Of a stretch of 55,034 nucleotides of DNA, positions 52,236 to 55,034 are shown piece by piece. Position numbers and translations under genes: made by a program. Numbering within the stretch: position 1 is the first letter of the stretch; every line of letters starts with the position of its first letter. A model generated the notes under the pieces. The model did no database searches. It was not told where the DNA came from and saw only the letters and a program-made list of their open reading frames with translations. The stretch comes from Syntrophales bacterium (GTDB lineage Bacteria; Desulfobacterota; Syntrophia; Syntrophales; UBA4778), in assembly GCA_028712885.1 (NCBI GenBank), contig JAQTPK010000015.1, positions 1-55,034 of the forward strand, in the 5' to 3' direction.

Positions 52236-54128
52236 ATGGCCATATACCAAAATAGATACGATGTTATCGTGATCGGCGCGGGCCACGCCGGATGCGAGGC
52301 CGCCCTGTCCGCCGCGCGGATGGGTTCCCGCGTGCTCCTCCTGACAATAAATCTCGATACGACCGCCCACATGCCGTGCTCGCCGTCCATCGGCGGGGTG
52401 GGAAAAGGCCACCTGGTCAGGGAAATAGACGCGCTCGGCGGCGAGATGGGAAAGGCGGCCGACAGCACGGCCATTCAGTTCCGTCTCCTTAATACGAGAA
52501 AGGGCCCCGCCGTACGGAGCACCCGTACTCAGAACGATAAAGCCAGGTACAGGGCCGAGATGAAAGGGATTCTCGAAAGGCAGGAGGGCCTGGAGATCAA
52601 ACAAGCCCTCGTGGAGGATTTTCTGGTCGAGAATGGATGCGTTGTCGGGGCAAGGGACAATATCGGGACGGAGTTCATGGCGCGGGCCGTCGTGCTGGCA
52701 GCCGGCACTTTCCTGCACGGACTTATCCATATCGGAAACCGGAAAATCCCGGCGGGCCGGGCGGGGGAGTTTCCCGCGGAGGGGCTTTCTGCCCGGCTGA
52801 GGGCGCTCGGTTTCCGGATGGGGCGGATGAAGACAGGCACGCCGGCGCGCCTCCGGCGCGGCAGCATAGATTTTTCCAGATTCGAGGAGCAGTGGGGAGA
52901 CGGCGATGCGCGGCCTTTTTCGCATACCGGCGCCGGCTCTCTCCTCCCGCAGATCGCATGCCATTTCGGGCACACAAACCCGGCGACGCATGAGATTATA
53001 AGAAAGAACATCGAACTGTCGCCCCTTTACAGCGGGCAGATCAAGGGAGTGTCGGCCCGCTACTGCCCGTCGCTCGAAGATAAAGTGGTGAAATTCTCCG
53101 AACGCCGCCGCCACCAGATTATCCTCGAGCCTGAAGGGCTGGGGACGGAAGAGATCTATGCCGGCGGGACAGGCAATTCGCTTCCGTACGAAATCCAGAT
53201 CCGGATCGTCCGGTCCATCGCCGGTCTGGAGGAGGCTGAGATCATGCGCCCCGCCTATGCGATAGAGTACGATTACGCGGACCCGACCCAGCTCAAGCCG
53301 ACCCTCGAAAGCAAGGTTCTGGGCGGGTTATTCCTTGCGGGCCAGGTGAACGGCACTTCGGGCTACGAAGAAGCCGCGGCGCAGGGCCTGGTGGCGGGGA
53401 TAAATGCCGCCCTCCGAACCCAGGGGCGTGACCCCTTTATCCTGGACCGCTCGGAGGCTTACATCGGCGTCATGATCGATGATCTCGTGACGAGGGGGAC
53501 CTCCGAGCCTTACCGGATATTTACTTCGAGGGCGGAATACCGCCTGCTGCTGAGGGAAGACAACGCCGATCTCAGGCTGCTCGGCAAGGGGTGTGAGCTG
53601 GGACTGCAGCCGCGGGAGAGGCTGGACGAGCTGACCGGGAGGAGAAGACAGATACAGGAAGAGCTCTTGAGGCTGAAGAGCACAAGGATCGGTCCCGCGC
53701 CGGCGGTAAGGAAAATCCTGCAGGAGAAAAGTTCGGCTCCCATCGATGTGTCTACATCCCTGGAGCAGCTGCTGAAAAGACCGGAGATTTCCTACGAGGA
53801 TATCGAGGCCTTCGAAGGGAAGGTTTCTGCTATGCCCAGAGATGTTGTCCGACAGGTGGAGATCCAATGTAAGTACGAAGGATATATCCGCCGGCAGGAG
53901 GAAGAAGTGGATAAGTTCAGGAGTCTTGAGCGCATCCGCATCCCCGAATTATTCGATTACTTTCAGGTCCAGGGGCTTTCCACCGAACTCCGCCAGAAGC
54001 TCTCCCGGTTGCAGCCGGTGTCCGTCGGGCAGGCTTCCCGGATCGAGGGAATAACCCCCGCCGCGATATCCGTTCTGATGATCCACATTCGGAGGATGCA
54101 GCATTTAAAAAATATTTCCACAAGATAG
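52236..54128 (+). CDS. mnmG: tRNA U34 carboxymethylaminomethyl-modification enzyme MnmG (GidA)
   Basis: A 630-aa FAD protein that with MnmE modifies U34 of some tRNAs. The dinucleotide-binding motif [13 protein letters not shown] is near residue 10, followed by [27 protein letters not shown]-contacting [11 protein letters not shown] lies in the middle, then [18 protein letters not shown], and the C-terminal helical domain ends [17 protein letters not shown]. The length fits the family. No clear Shine-Dalgarno sequence is present; a repeat array lies just upstream. Confidence 0.97.
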   Translation: MAIYQNRYDVIVIGAGHAGCEAALSAARMGSRVLLLTINLDTTAHMPCSPSIGGVGKGHLVREIDALGGEMGKAADSTAIQFRLLNTRKGPAVRSTRTQNDKARYRAEMKGILERQEGLEIKQALVEDFLVENGCVVGARDNIGTEFMARAVVLAAGTFLHGLIHIGNRKIPAGRAGEFPAEGLSARLRALGFRMGRMKTGTPARLRRGSIDFSRFEEQWGDGDARPFSHTGAGSLLPQIACHFGHTNPATHEIIRKNIELSPLYSGQIKGVSARYCPSLEDKVVKFSERRRHQIILEPEGLGTEEIYAGGTGNSLPYEIQIRIVRSIAGLEEAEIMRPAYAIEYDYADPTQLKPTLESKVLGGLFLAGQVNGTSGYEEAAAQGLVAGINAALRTQGRDPFILDRSEAYIGVMIDDLVTRGTSEPYRIFTSRAEYRLLLREDNADLRLLGKGCELGLQPRERLDELTGRRRQIQEELLRLKSTRIGPAPAVRKILQEKSSAPIDVSTSLEQLLKRPEISYEDIEAFEGKVSAMPRDVVRQVEIQCKYEGYIRRQEEEVDKFRSLERIRIPELFDYFQVQGLSTELRQKLSRLQPVSVGQASRIEGITPAAISVLMIHIRRMQHLKNISTR

Positions 54129-54366
54129 CCGGAGAGGCCGATGCAGGAATTACGTCATTGACAGTGTGAGTTGTTTCTGATAATTAGTGTAAACCTGATG
54201 GCTACTAAACCGTCGATTAACCTTCCGTTTTGACTATCCTTTATGCTGTCCGGGATGTGCGTTCCTCATTCATACCTGTTTGCCCCGACCGGGCGCGTTT
54301 CGTTCCATCTGCGTCATCGAAAGAATATCCTTAAGCCAAAACTGTTTCCGAAGAGGAGAAATGGTC

Positions 54367-55034
54367 ATGGATACCACGCGCGAAAAGCTTGTTGTATCGG
54401 TTCCTTCTGATACTCAGTCCATTCCCGCCCCGCGGCAGCGGGTAATGCCGAGCCGGCTCACCCAGCTGACCGCTTTCGCGCAAAGTCAAATCGATCTTGA
54501 AGACCTCGTAAATACGATTAATTACATACACTTTGTCAATAAAAACATCTCTGTCCATCTGCTCCACCCCAAGCATAACCAGGAGATCCTTGTCAGGGCC
54601 TATCCGGATTCCTGTACGGGCGAAGACCTTACCTGCTACTGGCACCATGACGAAATATCCGGCCTTAAAATCAGTCAATACCGCTTTCTCCACCTCGTGA
54701 TTCAGAAGGGGCCGGCCATGGTCATGGTCCCGGCGGAACCGCAGAGCATCAGCAAGGAGTGCCTGAGCGTGAAGCTGCCGAAAAAGAGCTACCTGATAAA
54801 CAGGCGCGGTACGCGGAGGCTTGCCTGCACCGAAGTGGCGGCCGAACTCACTCAGGAAGGGTTCACGGCCAAGGGCGACCTGGTCGACTTCAGCGCTTCG
54901 GCGTTCCGGGTGAGGCTGAGAGTTGCCCGTTCCGCTTCCTTTAACTGGATGAATCCCGACGCCAAGGTTTCCATCCGCCTGTCCCGGGAAGGGGATCTCC
55001 TGTTCGCGGGAGATTGCCGCATCATCCGGCAGAC
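54367..55034 (+). CDS. PilZ-domain protein, partial (runs off the window)
   Basis: The first 222 codons are present. The N-terminal ~130 residues resemble a YcgR-N/PilZN-like module (FVNKNISVHLLHPKHNQEILVRAY). The C-terminal part starts a PilZ domain with RRGTRRLACTEVAAEL, the RxxxR motif for c-di-GMP, followed by DLVDFSASAFRVRL, matching the second motif D/NxSxxG loosely (S-A-S-A). It is therefore likely a c-di-GMP effector. GAGGAG is 8 bases before ATG 54367; the ATG at 54361 is too close to it. Confidence 0.8.
   Translation, partial: MDTTREKLVVSVPSDTQSIPAPRQRVMPSRLTQLTAFAQSQIDLEDLVNTINYIHFVNKNISVHLLHPKHNQEILVRAYPDSCTGEDLTCYWHHDEISGLKISQYRFLHLVIQKGPAMVMVPAEPQSISKECLSVKLPKKSYLINRRGTRRLACTEVAAELTQEGFTAKGDLVDFSASAFRVRLRVARSASFNWMNPDAKVSIRLSREGDLLFAGDCRIIRQ

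Noticed and set aside
54129-54366. A third copy of the structured RNA upstream of the PilZ gene
   Set aside because: Only ATCCTTAAG is shared; the stems and the GCTCCGGA block are missing.
1-55034. tRNA or rRNA genes
   Set aside because: Intergenic regions were read for tRNA-like arms and terminal CCA and none was recognised; a covariance search could still find one.
1-55034. Prophage, transposase or integrase genes
   Set aside because: No transposase, integrase or phage structural gene was recognised in any frame.

Overview
The window is a bacterial chromosome fragment of fairly high GC with dense, mostly ATG-started genes and good Shine-Dalgarno sites. The gene set suggests an anaerobic or microaerophilic member of the Desulfobacterota (former Deltaproteobacteria), possibly near Syntrophales. 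It includes rubrerythrin, an AmrS-type radical SAM enzyme, a Na+-pumping decarboxylase beta/gamma pair, a three-domain LigD with Ku, TreY/MalQ/GH57 and a giant tandem UvrA. The lineage is inferred from gene content; no 16S or other marker search was possible.

Layout. 1-4.6 kb: a truncated rubrerythrin, a PIG-L deacetylase, a decayed Tim44-like gene, a small proline/alanine-rich lipoprotein, a SprT-DUF2786 protein and a membrane metallophosphoesterase. 4.6-8.2 kb: a partner-switching module (STAS antagonist, HATPase anti-sigma-like kinase, COG3375-type acetyltransferase, RsbU-like phosphatase with HAMP). 8.2-11.1 kb: an N-acyl-D-amino-acid deacylase, an unknown protein and a methyltransferase. 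11.3-34.6 kb: a 23-kb block, all on the minus strand, rich in stress functions. It holds YihY, a stand-alone LigD-type polymerase, a PRC-barrel protein, a DUF1328 protein, an M50 protease with CBS domains, MalQ-TreY-GH57, a hydroxyacid dehydrogenase, DUF72, DUF2267, PfkB, LigD-Ku, hemerythrin, a YghA-like SDR, an Sll1863-like protein and an EEP nuclease with a PLD-VTT fusion. 35-38 kb: TerC, a cytidylate-kinase-like protein with a BON domain, OadG and OadB. 38-43 kb: AmrS, a Na/Pi cotransporter with PhoU domain, a 59-aa protein, UspA and a YtpB-like terpene enzyme. 43-55 kb: the tandem UvrA, an M48 lipoprotein, GAPDH, a GAF protein, a TIGR01212 radical SAM protein, MnmG and a PilZ protein cut by the window end.

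The most unusual signal is not a gene. At least ten intergenic sites carry degenerate tandem arrays of 7-, 8- or 9-base words, usually as two arms in opposite orientation around a unique spacer, so each can fold into a hairpin. The same words recur at loci tens of kilobases apart. The arrays often begin exactly at a stop codon, sometimes supplying it, and in several cases abut a start codon. They resemble in style the heptamer STRR repeats of cyanobacteria but occur in a non-cyanobacterial gene context. A second non-coding signal is a ~55-nt structured sequence present upstream of oadG and of the uspA-like gene, with paired positions that stay pairable in both copies and a terminator-like fold in one.
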